Positions 6,190 to 13,415 of a DNA stretch of 14,051 bases are shown piece by piece (position 1 is the stretch's first letter; every line of letters begins with the position of its first letter). The translations under genes were made by a program, and so were the position numbers. The stretch is taken from the NCBI GenBank assembly GCA_028694405.1, contig JAQUTM010000044.1, positions 1 through 14,051 on the forward strand. Direction: 5' to 3'. The notes beneath the pieces are model-generated. The model was not told the DNA's origin. It was given only the letters and a program-made list of their open reading frames with translations, and made no database searches. This DNA is from Oscillospiraceae bacterium (GTDB lineage Bacteria; Bacillota; Clostridia; Oscillospirales; Ruminococcaceae).

Positions 6190-7101
6190 CTAAACAGCAG
6201 AAGCAGTTTGGGTTTCATCTTGTAACGGCAGACCTGTGTAATAGCTTTTATTACCTAAAATAACATTTAACTGCTCTATGGTTAAAAAGCCGTTCCAATA
6301 GGCGCAGGCAGCTTTCATATAAGCAGCCCCCGTACGTTCGGCTACTTTAATTAAAGTGCCCATGCCACCTTCATTTCTTTCGTTTGTGTAGGTGTTTACC
6401 CACTCATTAGGCAAATTGCGTTTTAGCCGCATAGGTTGCATACGAGAGGTAAGAAACCCGCGTTTTGCAATAAGAGGAAGTTCAATGACTTTTGCAAACG
6501 CTTTTTTAATGCCATAAGGGCTACGAAAAAATTTACGAACAAAACGAAAGTCATGAAACGACTCGGTTAAAGCAAGAAAAGGAACTTGCTCTCCAAAAAC
6601 TTCAAAAATACAGTCACGCAGCAGTGCACAAATTTCTCCAAGCTGGTAGCCGTAAACAGGAGGCGTGGATAAATTTACAGGAATACAGTTTTTTCCGCTA
6701 TCTTTTTTATAAAGTGTAGAATCAAGGGCAGTTTCATAAAAATTATGGCCTTTTTTCATGCTGTAGGGAGCGTTTTCACTTTGACACAGATAAGTTACAT
6801 AAGGATGTGCCAAGCTGTCCAAAGCGTAATGTGTTAAAAAGCCCAAAACATAAGATTTTTGAACATCTGTAACGGCGTGGTTAAGCATAGCGGTTAAAAA
6901 GGCATTAACTTTTTGTGTGTGCAGTTTTTGCCCTAAATCCGCCATAGGGTATAATTGACTGTATGTCCTCCAAGCTTTGTAAGCAAAAAAGGCATCGGCC
7001 CCATTGGCTCCCGCTAAAAACAAATTGCTGTAGGCAACGTTTTCTCCCGAAAGCGTAAGCGCCTTTGTTGCACAGCGTAAATGTGTATAACCTTCCGGCA
7101 T
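6190..7101 (-). CDS. Zinc-dependent phospholipase C-like protein
   Basis: The 303-aa protein matches the zinc-dependent phospholipase C/nuclease S1-P1 type fold. It begins MPEGYTH, a common start in Clostridia members of this family. Likely zinc ligands are H7, D36 in GANGADAFF, H61 in KLHTQK, the H91-x3-D95-x3-H99 group in HYALDSLAHP, and H119 and E123 in HNFYETALD. Unlike secreted alpha-toxin-type enzymes it has no signal peptide and no C-terminal lipid-binding C2 domain, so it is probably cytoplasmic. Its substrate is unknown. The start at ATG 7101 has GAGG 8 nt upstream. A further 23 codons upstream stay open but lack a ribosome site. It stands alone between two hairpins. Confidence 0.8.
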   Translation of the reverse strand: MPEGYTHLRCATKALTLSGENVAYSNLFLAGANGADAFFAYKAWRTYSQLYPMADLGQKLHTQKVNAFLTAMLNHAVTDVQKSYVLGFLTHYALDSLAHPYVTYLCQSENAPYSMKKGHNFYETALDSTLYKKDSGKNCIPVNLSTPPVYGYQLGEICALLRDCIFEVFGEQVPFLALTESFHDFRFVRKFFRSPYGIKKAFAKVIELPLIAKRGFLTSRMQPMRLKRNLPNEWVNTYTNERNEGGMGTLIKVAERTGAAYMKAACAYWNGFLTIEQLNVILGNKSYYTGLPLQDETQTASAV

Positions 7102-7268
7102 AATAAAAACCTCATCTTGATATAGTGTAGTTAAAATAAAATTGCAAATTATTATAAATGAATAGTGCAAAATTAAAAAATTGTAGCTTTAATTTATTTT
7201 ATCATTACAAAGCCAAAAGCACAAGTATAAGGGGTCGAAAACAGGGGAAATGATACCGATGTAATTTA

Positions 7269-7319
7269 TACAGCAAAACAGCGGCAGCGTATAAAAACGC
7301 TTGCCGCTGTTTTGCTGTA
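7269..7319 (-). terminator. Long hairpin downstream of the LiaF-like gene, probable terminator
   Basis: TACAGCAAAACAGCGGCA (7269-7286) pairs perfectly with its complement at 7302-7319. GCG/CGC adds 3 bp beyond a single bulged T, around a TATAAAAA loop. The 21-bp stem begins 36 nt past the stop of the 254-aa gene on the minus strand. The sequence after it on that strand (ATAAATTACATC) has only a weak T tail, so it may act as a terminator or as a 3'-end stabiliser. The rest of the 7102-7355 spacer shows nothing else I can support. Confidence 0.6.
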
Positions 7320-7355
7320 TTGTAAAGGTTGAGAAAAACAAATTTAAAATGTTTG

Positions 7356-8120
7356 TTAAACGTTGGGTGATACATTTTCTTCTAAAATTTCTTCGGCTTC
7401 TATGGGTTCAAAATAAGTGTCTTTAGCTAAATTTTCCACAGTAAGCTGTGGCAGGTACCGACCGTTTACAGAAAAATTAAATTCACCAGATGAAGTGCTG
7501 GCTTGTATGGTAATGTGGCTAAAGCGATTGCTTACACTATATATTTTTTGCATAGCTTCGCAGGCAGTAGCAGCGAAATCCAGCGGGTTTAGATAATCTC
7601 CGTTCAAAGTTATATTCAAATATGACTCAATGCCTTTTTCATCCATGTTTTCTAATGTGGCTTCGGCAGCGTTAGAAAAGCTTGGCCCGTCGTGGTAAAG
7701 GCTTACAGAGGCTTCGCGCACGTCGTTAATGCCTGTAAGGGCGTCATAAATTTCGTTTTGTGCTACAGATTCCAACTTATTTACAGCTGCCACGTTTTGA
7801 GGGGTGTATCCTAAAACGTCTGCGGCTTGAAAAGCTACACCTATGCACAAGCTGCCCAGTGCCAGGCAACCGCAGATTAAAATGCTTAAAAAGTCATATT
7901 TAATTGTATCTTGAGGAGAAAAAAAGTGATGATATAAAATTTCTGTTCCCAACACAATTAAAATAATAGGGCTGAATTTTAAAAGCCAAAGTAAATCAAC
8001 ATTTTTAACAAAAAAGCTTAAAACAATTAAAATACCGGTAAAAATAAGACATAAACCCATGGTAACAGTACCAACGCGGCGTATGCGCGGCTGAAAAACG
8101 GGAGTAGTTTTTTCTTGCAT
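7356..8120 (-). CDS. LiaF-like membrane protein, last gene of the ECF sigma region
   Basis: The 254-aa protein has a short basic N-terminus (PRIRRVG). Three membrane segments follow at about 17-37, 43-63 and 75-98, and then an extracytoplasmic domain of about 150 residues ending in an acidic tail. The first hairpin, RRVGTVTMGLCLIFTGIL then LLKFSPIILIVLGTEIL, closely resembles the LiaI/LiaF-like membrane module (DUF5668 type) found in envelope-stress proteins. The outer domain is not recognised. ATG 8120 has AAAGGAG 10 nt upstream. A terminator-like hairpin lies between this gene and the 32-aa gene, so it is reached by readthrough or from a promoter I cannot see. Its role as a target or sensor of the sigma factor is inferred from position. 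Confidence 0.75.
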   Translation of the reverse strand: MQEKTTPVFQPRIRRVGTVTMGLCLIFTGILIVLSFFVKNVDLLWLLKFSPIILIVLGTEILYHHFFSPQDTIKYDFLSILICGCLALGSLCIGVAFQAADVLGYTPQNVAAVNKLESVAQNEIYDALTGINDVREASVSLYHDGPSFSNAAEATLENMDEKGIESYLNITLNGDYLNPLDFAATACEAMQKIYSVSNRFSHITIQASTSSGEFNFSVNGRYLPQLTVENLAKDTYFEPIEAEEILEENVSPNV

Positions 8121-8160
8121 GACAATAATGCTCCTTTAAACGAAATAATAAAAAGTAAAT

Positions 8161-8196
8161 AAAAGGGCAGGCGGCGAAAATCACGCCCACCTGCCC
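8161..8196 (-). terminator. Intrinsic terminator/attenuator inside the sigma gene cluster
   Basis: On the minus strand GGGCAGG pairs with CCTGCCC, with a small internal loop, and GGCG pairs with CGCC around a TGATTTT loop. TTTTATTTACTTTTTATT follows directly. It lies 11 nt after the 32-aa gene and 41 nt before the ATG of the LiaF-like gene. It could make most transcripts stop after the sigma, anti-sigma, TM2-like and small peptide genes. Confidence 0.8.
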
Positions 8197-8207
8197 ACAA
8201 GTAATAG

Positions 8208-8306
8208 CTAGCGAGCAAAAAACTTTGCAAACGTAGCCAATACCAAGCCGGAGAGTATGCCGCCAATTAAAAATGTAGTAGTGTTGCTGTAAGCTTTACT
8301 GCACAT
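8208..8306 (-). CDS. Small membrane peptide of 32 aa in the ECF sigma operon
   Basis: The short frame reads MCSKAYSNTTTF, then a hydrophobic stretch LIGGILSGLVLATFAKFF, and ends AR before TAG. It would be a single membrane helix with a Gly-x-x-x-Gly-like pattern (GGILSG) and a basic C-terminal end. The ATG overlaps the last codons of the upstream membrane protein in another frame. It is preceded by a GGGGAGG ribosome binding site with 9 nt spacing, one of the better sites in the operon. A terminator follows 11 nt after the stop. The function is unknown; partners for a one-helix peptide here could be the anti-sigma factor or the multi-pass proteins beside it. The strong ribosome site, the overlap and the hydrophobic pattern argue that it is translated. 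Confidence 0.7.
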   Translation of the reverse strand: MCSKAYSNTTTFLIGGILSGLVLATFAKFFAR

Positions 8307-8874
8307 CTGTATTGTCCTCCCCACCTTTAAATTCGGTAAAGTCTGTTTCTGATTCCTCAGGAAGAGGTGCTGCGGAACGCGGGCCGCGCACTAAGCGCAA
8401 GCCAATGTAAATAATAACTATAGCAATAAATAGGGTAGGAACAGAGTTGAGAATGTTCCAAATCCACCACATATCGTAGGAGATAGAATCTAAAATGCGG
8501 CCTAAAACGGGGAGTAACAGGTTAGAATACAGCATGTAGATACCCAAAAAGACAAAAATACCGCCTACAATCATGTTGTTTTTTTCTACAAAAGATTTTA
8601 TAAGAGACTTGTCAATATCAAAGAAATAGTCATCAGGTGTTTGCAGGCGCTGCTCTTCTGTCATATGTTTTATATTAAAGGTATCAAAAAAAGCGTAAAA
8701 CCAAATGATAGGCAGTAAAAAAAGCAATGGCTCCAAGCCTAAAAAGCCGGCAATGGCACAAACGGTAAAAAATATCGCCATAAAAGATGCGCCGCGTTTT
8801 AAATAGCCTAAATACATCTGGCCGGCACCGGGCATAAAGGCAAAGCAAAAGGTTAAAAAGCTACTTTTTTTCAT
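8296..8874 (-). CDS. TM2-like multi-pass membrane protein in the ECF sigma operon
   Basis: This 192-aa protein begins MKKSSFLTFCFAFMPGAGQMYLGYLKRG, where PGAGQMYLGY (15-24) resembles the TM2 domain signature. About four hydrophobic segments follow: 30-47, 48-66, 102-122 and 145-163. A cytoplasmic-type linker (residues 67-100) lies between the pairs, and the C-terminal tail is acidic. The start ATG 8874 overlaps the end of the anti-sigma gene by 14 nt and has AAAGGAG 9 nt upstream. An in-frame start ten codons earlier lacks such a site. The overlap suggests translational coupling. Its function is unknown. Its place directly after an anti-sigma factor suggests a target or accessory of envelope-stress signalling. 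Confidence 0.8.
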   Translation of the reverse strand: MKKSSFLTFCFAFMPGAGQMYLGYLKRGASFMAIFFTVCAIAGFLGLEPLLFLLPIIWFYAFFDTFNIKHMTEEQRLQTPDDYFFDIDKSLIKSFVEKNNMIVGGIFVFLGIYMLYSNLLLPVLGRILDSISYDMWWIWNILNSVPTLFIAIVIIYIGLRLVRGPRSAAPLPEESETDFTEFKGGEDNTDVQ

Positions 8875-9364
8875 TATCGTTAACTCCTTTAGAAATATTA
8901 TCAAGAATTTGGTTGAAGGTATGGTCTATCGCCTCATTGATGCTTTGGGTAAATTGTGCGGCCTTTAGGCTAAGGCCAGCCGTAGGTTGCTGTTGAATGG
9001 TTTGTTGCAGCTGAGTGCCGCTGCCGGGATTAAAATTGAAGGGGGAGTCTGGGGCAAAGACGCCTATTCCCCAAAGACCTATGGCAAACACGGCGGCCGC
9101 CGCTACAGTAGCATAACGATTAAAAAATATAGTACGCGTTCTTTTGCGTATGCGCTTTAAAATCGGTTCCGCCAAAGGCGTTGGTGGGGCAAGTAAGGTG
9201 TCATCGCAAAGCAAACCGGTGTACCTCAAAGTACAACTGTCGCAAAAGCTTAGATGCTCGGCTGCTTCTAAATTTCCTAAATCTGTTAAAGTGCCATCTA
9301 TCAAGGCTTTCAGTCCGTCATCTGTTATGTGTCCGTCGCTGTTAAATAATTCAAAGTCTGCCAT
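8861..9364 (-). CDS. Zinc-binding anti-sigma factor with one membrane helix
   Basis: The 167-aa protein has the layout of a membrane-bound ECF anti-sigma factor. The cytoplasmic N-terminal domain carries the H-x3-C-x2-C zinc motif in HLSFCDSC (H37, C41, C44). A basic stretch RIRKRTR follows, then a single membrane helix at about 84-104. The outer domain is about 60 residues long, Gln- and Ser-rich, with an amphipathic end. The ATG lies 4 nt after the sigma stop, with AAAGGAGGTG embedded in the final sigma codons, so the two proteins should be made in step. By family precedent it would hold the sigma factor inactive until an envelope signal releases it. The signal and any protease are unknown. 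Confidence 0.87.
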   Translation of the reverse strand: MADFELFNSDGHITDDGLKALIDGTLTDLGNLEAAEHLSFCDSCTLRYTGLLCDDTLLAPPTPLAEPILKRIRKRTRTIFFNRYATVAAAAVFAIGLWGIGVFAPDSPFNFNPGSGTQLQQTIQQQPTAGLSLKAAQFTQSINEAIDHTFNQILDNISKGVNDNEKK

Positions 9365-9368
9365 GTTG

Positions 9369-9884
9369 TTACACCTCCTTTAAACTTAGCTTTAGCATAC
9401 TTTTGGCACGATAAAGCTGTGTGTGCACGGTTTTTGATGGCCGTTGAAACATTTGGGAAATTTCATCAACTGTTTTATCTTCTAAAAAAAACAGTACCGA
9501 TACTTTTAAGTAAGGCTCTTTTAAAGCCATTATTTGTTCTCGTACATATGCTATACTTTCTTGCGAAATATAAATATCCTCCGGCGCAGGTGCGCTGTAC
9601 AAGGCGTCATGTGCCGTGAGCGTTTCGCTGTCATCAGTTTGTGCCAAAGCAACTTTACGGTTATAAGCACTTTTTAAGTAGTCTTTTGCTTTGTTGGTGG
9701 CTATGCGTGCCAGCCAAGGCTTTTCGGCACCGGACGGACAGCTGTTAATGTGCAAATATGCCGATAAAAAGGTTTCTTGAGCTAAATCTTCTGCCAGTTG
9801 AGAATCTCTTACCATTTGGTAACAGATGGTGTACACCAGCCGCTCGTAACGATTTACCAATTCTTTAAATTGTTCTTCTGTCAT
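9369..9884 (-). CDS. RNA polymerase ECF-type sigma factor
   Basis: The 171-aa product has sigma region 2 (about 6-72), with LVYTICYQMVRDSQLAEDLAQETFLSAY and WLARIATNKAKDYLK. Sigma region 4 (about 115-168) has LFFLEDKTVDEISQMF as the start of its helix-turn-helix and KTVHTQLYRAKSMLK as the recognition part. There is no region 1 or 3, as expected for the ECF group. I chose ATG 9884 because MTEEQFKELV matches the usual N-terminus. The nearest purine-rich site, AAAGGTGG, is about 15 nt upstream, which is long. An in-frame CTG at 9893 would have better spacing, and an upstream frame reaches a TTG at 10004. The adjacent anti-sigma factor supports the assignment. I could not settle its own promoter. 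Confidence 0.9.
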   Translation of the reverse strand: MTEEQFKELVNRYERLVYTICYQMVRDSQLAEDLAQETFLSAYLHINSCPSGAEKPWLARIATNKAKDYLKSAYNRKVALAQTDDSETLTAHDALYSAPAPEDIYISQESIAYVREQIMALKEPYLKVSVLFFLEDKTVDEISQMFQRPSKTVHTQLYRAKSMLKLSLKEV

Positions 9885-10019
9885 AAATGGCAGCTTACAC
9901 CACCTTTCCTGTGTAATAGGGCGCCCATATTTTTTAACACTGTAAATTGTGGAGCAATTTTGTGTTACGTCTATAATACGAGCCAGAAAAATGAGTTTCT
10001 TCAAAAAAATATAAAAAAT

Positions 10020-10073
10020 TAAAAAAGAAAATGCCGCATGACAGCACTGTTATACCATGTGCTGTCATGCGGC
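10020..10073 (-). terminator. Rho-independent terminator of the small multidrug export-family gene
   Basis: GCCGCATGACAGCAC (10033-10047) pairs perfectly with its complement at 10059-10073 around an 11-nt loop. On the minus strand the stem is followed by ATTTTCTTTTTTAATTTTTT. It lies 18 nt after the stop of the membrane protein gene. It keeps that transcript out of the sigma operon. Confidence 0.9.
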
Positions 10074-10091
10074 GTTATAAGCCGGTAAATT

Positions 10092-10574
10092 TTAAAGTAA
10101 AGCGGTTATACCGGCAAAGATACCGGCAGAAACCAAACCCATCAGGCAGCCTGCAACCAAAACGCCTGCAAGCACAGCCAAAACACTTTTTCCAAATTTT
10201 AAATCCAGCAAAGTAGCGGCGAGACAGCCCGTCCATGCGCCGGTACCGGGCAGAGGAATTGCCACAAACAAAAACAGTGCCCAATAGATACCGGGACCTG
10301 CTGTATTTTGCATTTTTTCTCCGGCTTTCATACCTTTTTCGTATATCTTTTGAAAAACGTTGCCGATTTTAGGCCAAGTACAGCACCATAAAAGAATCTT
10401 TTTTGCAAAAAGTAAAATTATAGGTACCGGCACCATATTGCCCAATACAGCTAAAGGATATACCGCAGCCAAGGGTAAGCCCCATGCAACGCCATAGGGA
10501 ACTGCACCGCGCAGTTCAATCAAAGGCACCATAGAAATAAAAAATACGGCTAGATAATGAAAGGTTTTTGTCAA
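10092..10574 (-). CDS. Small multidrug export-family membrane protein
   Basis: This protein of about 160 aa is strongly hydrophobic. It carries the two short motifs typical of the family: PLIELRGAVPYG near the N-terminus and IPLPGTGAWTGCLAA in the C-terminal half, giving about four membrane segments. The family is annotated as putative small multidrug export proteins, but actual transport is poorly documented. The reading frame opens at a GTG (10586), but that codon overlaps the only Shine-Dalgarno-like sequence. TTG 10574, 9 nt after AGGTG, is the better start. It diverges from lemA and has its own terminator. Confidence 0.8.
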   Translation of the reverse strand: MTKTFHYLAVFFISMVPLIELRGAVPYGVAWGLPLAAVYPLAVLGNMVPVPIILLFAKKILLWCCTWPKIGNVFQKIYEKGMKAGEKMQNTAGPGIYWALFLFVAIPLPGTGAWTGCLAATLLDLKFGKSVLAVLAGVLVAGCLMGLVSAGIFAGITALL

Positions 10575-10705
10575 AAAATCACACACCTAATCTTTATAAT
10601 AAAATAGTATTAAAATAGCTCCGCCAATATATACGGTTGCTAGTTTTATAGTATACCGTAAAAAATAACAGAATGCAAATAAAAGCTAACTTTCTATATT
10701 CTTTA

Positions 10706-10734
10706 TTGAAAACACAACAAAAATGTGCGATAAT
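10706..10734 (+). promoter_or_regulatory. Sigma-A type promoter of lemA
   Basis: TTGAAA (10706-10711) and GATAAT (10729-10734) are separated by exactly 17 nt. The start of transcription would be near 10741, giving a leader of about 40 nt to the lemA ATG. No equally clear promoter is seen for the divergent gene on the other strand. Confidence 0.8.
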
Positions 10735-10779
10735 AAGAAAAATATATGTCATAGTTATTGTGGCAGAACGGAGAGAAGC

Positions 10780-11334
10780 ATGGTAATTTTTTTAATTGTT
10801 TTGGCAATTTTAGTTTTATTGGTAGTATGGGGATTTACTACATACAACGGTTTGGTAAAGCGCAGTTTAAGTTGTGATGAAGCATTTGCAACTATGGACG
10901 TATACCTGAAAAAAAGATTTGATATGATTCCAAACCTGGTGGAAACCGTTAAGGGGTACGCAAAGCATGAAAGCGAAACCTTAGAGAAAGTAATTGCTGC
11001 GCGTAACGCAGGTGCAGCAGGCCAAACGGTAGAGCAGCGTATGGAAAGCGAAAATCAAATCAGCGGAGCTTTACGCCAAATTTTTGCTTTAACCGAAAGC
11101 TATCCCGATTTAAAAGCAAACCAGAATTTTATGCAGTTAATGGGTCAGCTACAAACGATAGAGGCAGATATTGCCAATAGCCGCAAATACTTTAATGCTG
11201 TTGTGCGTGATTACAATACTGCTACGATGACAGTACCCAGCAACATTATTGCCAATATGACAGGATTTAGCCCACGGCCTATGTTTGAAGTAGATGATGC
11301 TTCCGAGCGCCAAAATGTAAAGGTACAGTTTTAA
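10780..11334 (+). CDS. lemA: LemA family protein
   Basis: The 184-aa protein has a single N-terminal membrane helix (about 2-20, FLIVLAILVLLVVWGF). An alpha-helical domain with the LemA signature follows: YNGLVKR, then YLKKRFDMIPNLVETVKGYAKHE (about 42-64). The end is RKYFNAVVRDYNTATMTVPSN and MFEVDDASERQNVKVQF, which is conserved among LemA proteins. ATG 10780 is set by GGAG 6 nt upstream; a frame open from 10723 lacks a ribosome site. LemA proteins are widespread, envelope-anchored and of unknown mechanism. The DUF2207 gene downstream is a frequent neighbour, which suggests joint function. Confidence 0.93.
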   Translation: MVIFLIVLAILVLLVVWGFTTYNGLVKRSLSCDEAFATMDVYLKKRFDMIPNLVETVKGYAKHESETLEKVIAARNAGAAGQTVEQRMESENQISGALRQIFALTESYPDLKANQNFMQLMGQLQTIEADIANSRKYFNAVVRDYNTATMTVPSNIIANMTGFSPRPMFEVDDASERQNVKVQF

Positions 11335-11352
11335 ATAAGTACATGCCTAAAA

Positions 11353-11381
11353 GGCCCGCTTGTAACAGGGCGGGTCTTTAC
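11353..11381 (+). terminator. Weak terminator or attenuator between lemA and the DUF2207 gene
   Basis: GGCCCGC (11353-11359) pairs with GCGGGTC (11370-11376), with one G-U pair, followed by TTTACATTTAT. The stem is short and the T run is broken, so partial termination fits best. It would give more lemA than DUF2207 message. Confidence 0.55.
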
Positions 11382-11444
11382 ATTTATAAAACAAATTTTA
11401 TTGTTTATTAAAACTTTATACCTATTAGATATGGAGGCAGGAAT

Positions 11445-13382
11445 ATGAGAAAGAAACTGGCAGCAGTGTTGGCGGCAATGATACTGACGGTTTGTGTGCT
11501 GGCGATGCCTGCGGCTGCAAGCGAAGCCGGCTATACCATTGAAAATTATTATGTAAATGCACAATTAAATGAGAATAACACTATAGATATAACGGAGCAG
11601 TTGGACATCTATTTTGATGTTGCCAGCCATGGCTTTTACCGTACACAGCCTCAGATTATTTACATGACACGCTTTGAGGAGGACGGGACAGAAAAGGAAT
11701 ATCGCTACTCTATGGATTTGGAAGACATAAATGTAGAGGGCGCTCCCTACGAGATACTTTACGAAGACGAAAACACGATTATACAGGTGGGCGATGCAGA
11801 CCGTTATGTTACGGGTTTGCAAAGCTATACACTTACATATACCATTGACATGGGCGACGACCGTGTAGATGCCTACGATGAGCTGAGCTATAACCTGCTT
11901 GGCACAGACTGGGGTACGGTAATTCGCAATTTTAGCTTTGATTTTACTTTTCCAAAAGATACTGACTTTACAAACCTGAATTTATTTTGCGGTACTTATG
12001 GCAGTACAGACAGCCGTGGGCTTACCTACAGCATAGAGGGTAACACAGTAAGCGGTTACTGCGAAAAAAGCTTGCAGCCATATGAGGGCGTTACAATTTA
12101 TACTAAGCTGCCCGCAGGCTATTTTACCGGTACAAGCAAATTGAGCCCGGTTTCTGCCATTGTTTGTTTGGTGTTAAGCGCTTTGTGCGGCGTTTTTGCG
12201 TTTTTCCGCATTGCAACTAAAAAGCGCAACAAAAAAATAGTACAGACGGTTGAATTTTATCCTCCCGAAGATATGAGCAGCGCAGAGGTGGGGTATGTAA
12301 TAGACGGCAGTGCCGATGATAAGGATATATTATCACTTATTATCTGGTTAGCAGATAAAGGCTATATTGAAATTTCTACCAATAAGGCAGATGAAATTTT
12401 GGTAAGAAAGCGCAAAGATATAGAAAAGAAAATGCCACGTTACATACGTCTTGTTATGGAAGGGCTTTTTAGCGATAAATATGTCAACGAAAAAAGCAAA
12501 AAAACTTCTGAAGAAAAATGGCACAATCTTACTACACAATCCGAAATTTTAGCTGACAATCTTGAAACTGCAAAGGAAAGCTTAAGAGATGCGTTTACAG
12601 GCCCGCGTGAACTGAACGATGCAAGTGCAGCTGTTCCCAGTTATGCAGCAGCTTTGGGCGCAGTAGTGTTTGGCTGTGTGGGCATTTACTTTACAGGTGG
12701 TGGGCTCTATTTTAGAATGTTGTGCCTGCCGATTGTTATGGCAGTGGTACTGGTATTGTTTGCGTTTAGCGTTTACAACTATATAGCAAATCGGCAGTTT
12801 GCATCTAAAAAATCGGTAATATTTTTAATTGTTTTAACGGCAATTTACGTTTTGTTAAGTTTACCTGTAATAAGCGGTGCTGTTTTGTTTTCCCCGATTA
12901 TTTCTTTACTGCTGTGCATAGCACCTTTTGTGGGGGTTGTCATAGGGTGCTCTTATCACTCTATTACAGATTATAAGGCAGACACAGTAGGAAAGCTGTT
13001 AGGCTTAAAACAATTTATCAAAACGGCAGAGCTGGATAAATTGGAGCGGCTGGTGGAAGATGACCCAAGTTACTTTTTTAACATTTTGCCATACGCTTAT
13101 GTGTTTAATTTAACCGATAAGTGGGCTAAAAAGTTTGAAAATATACCCCTGGCAGTGCCAACTTGGTATCAAGGAAACAACATGGATACCTTTAGCTATA
13201 TGTGGCTTTCTAACAGGATGTACACCAATTTAAACAACACTGCAAATGCTATAAGCAGCTATCGCGCAGACCAAGCTGCCCACAGCAGCACAAGCGGTGG
13301 CAGCGGCGGTACCAGCTTTGGCGGCGGTGGCGGCAGCTTTTCCGGTGGCGGCTTTGGCGGCGGCGGTGGCGGCAGATGGTAA
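11445..13382 (+). CDS. DUF2207 family membrane protein with glycine-rich C-terminus
   Basis: The 645-aa protein starts with a signal peptide (residues 1-26, ending PAAASEA). An extracytoplasmic beta-rich domain (about 27-230) contains YTIENYYVNAQLNENNTIDI and HGFYRTQP, as in the DUF2207 family. A membrane helix lies at about 236-254. A cytoplasmic domain (about 260-395) has EVGYVIDGSADDKDILSLI and ends at further membrane segments, about 398-418, 424-442, 458-474 and 476-503. Then comes a soluble stretch and a glycine-rich tail ending GGGGRW. ATG 11445 has GGAGG 7 nt upstream. Length and order fit the family. The function is not known; pairing with LemA suggests a common envelope role. Confidence 0.9.
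   Translation: MRKKLAAVLAAMILTVCVLAMPAAASEAGYTIENYYVNAQLNENNTIDITEQLDIYFDVASHGFYRTQPQIIYMTRFEEDGTEKEYRYSMDLEDINVEGAPYEILYEDENTIIQVGDADRYVTGLQSYTLTYTIDMGDDRVDAYDELSYNLLGTDWGTVIRNFSFDFTFPKDTDFTNLNLFCGTYGSTDSRGLTYSIEGNTVSGYCEKSLQPYEGVTIYTKLPAGYFTGTSKLSPVSAIVCLVLSALCGVFAFFRIATKKRNKKIVQTVEFYPPEDMSSAEVGYVIDGSADDKDILSLIIWLADKGYIEISTNKADEILVRKRKDIEKKMPRYIRLVMEGLFSDKYVNEKSKKTSEEKWHNLTTQSEILADNLETAKESLRDAFTGPRELNDASAAVPSYAAALGAVVFGCVGIYFTGGGLYFRMLCLPIVMAVVLVLFAFSVYNYIANRQFASKKSVIFLIVLTAIYVLLSLPVISGAVLFSPIISLLLCIAPFVGVVIGCSYHSITDYKADTVGKLLGLKQFIKTAELDKLERLVEDDPSYFFNILPYAYVFNLTDKWAKKFENIPLAVPTWYQGNNMDTFSYMWLSNRMYTNLNNTANAISSYRADQAAHSSTSGGSGGTSFGGGGGSFSGGGFGGGGGGRW
13284..13379 (+). repeat. Low-complexity glycine/serine-rich coding repeat
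   Basis: The last 32 codons of the DUF2207 gene encode Ser, Thr and mostly Gly, in GGS and FGGGGG units, from imperfect GGCGGC/GGTGGC repeats. Similar tails are common in DUF2207 proteins. The DNA repeat could vary in length by slippage. Confidence 0.8.
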
Positions 13383-13415
13383 CTGTCCCGCAAATACTTT
13401 TATGCAAGTGCATTA

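Noticed and set aside
7119..7147. TTGCAA-17 nt-TATATC on the minus strand as the phospholipase-like gene promoter
   Set aside because: Transcription would start on top of the ribosome binding site, leaving almost no leader; the boxes are also weak.
8005..8266. Open frames of 61 and 79 codons on the minus strand around the LiaF-like gene start
   Set aside because: They overlap the LiaF-like gene and the terminator in other frames and have no ribosome binding site.
9947..9968. GTAACA on the minus strand as an ECF-type -35 box for autoregulation of the sigma gene
   Set aside because: No matching ECF-like -10 element (CGT-type) could be placed at 16-17 nt; too short to claim.
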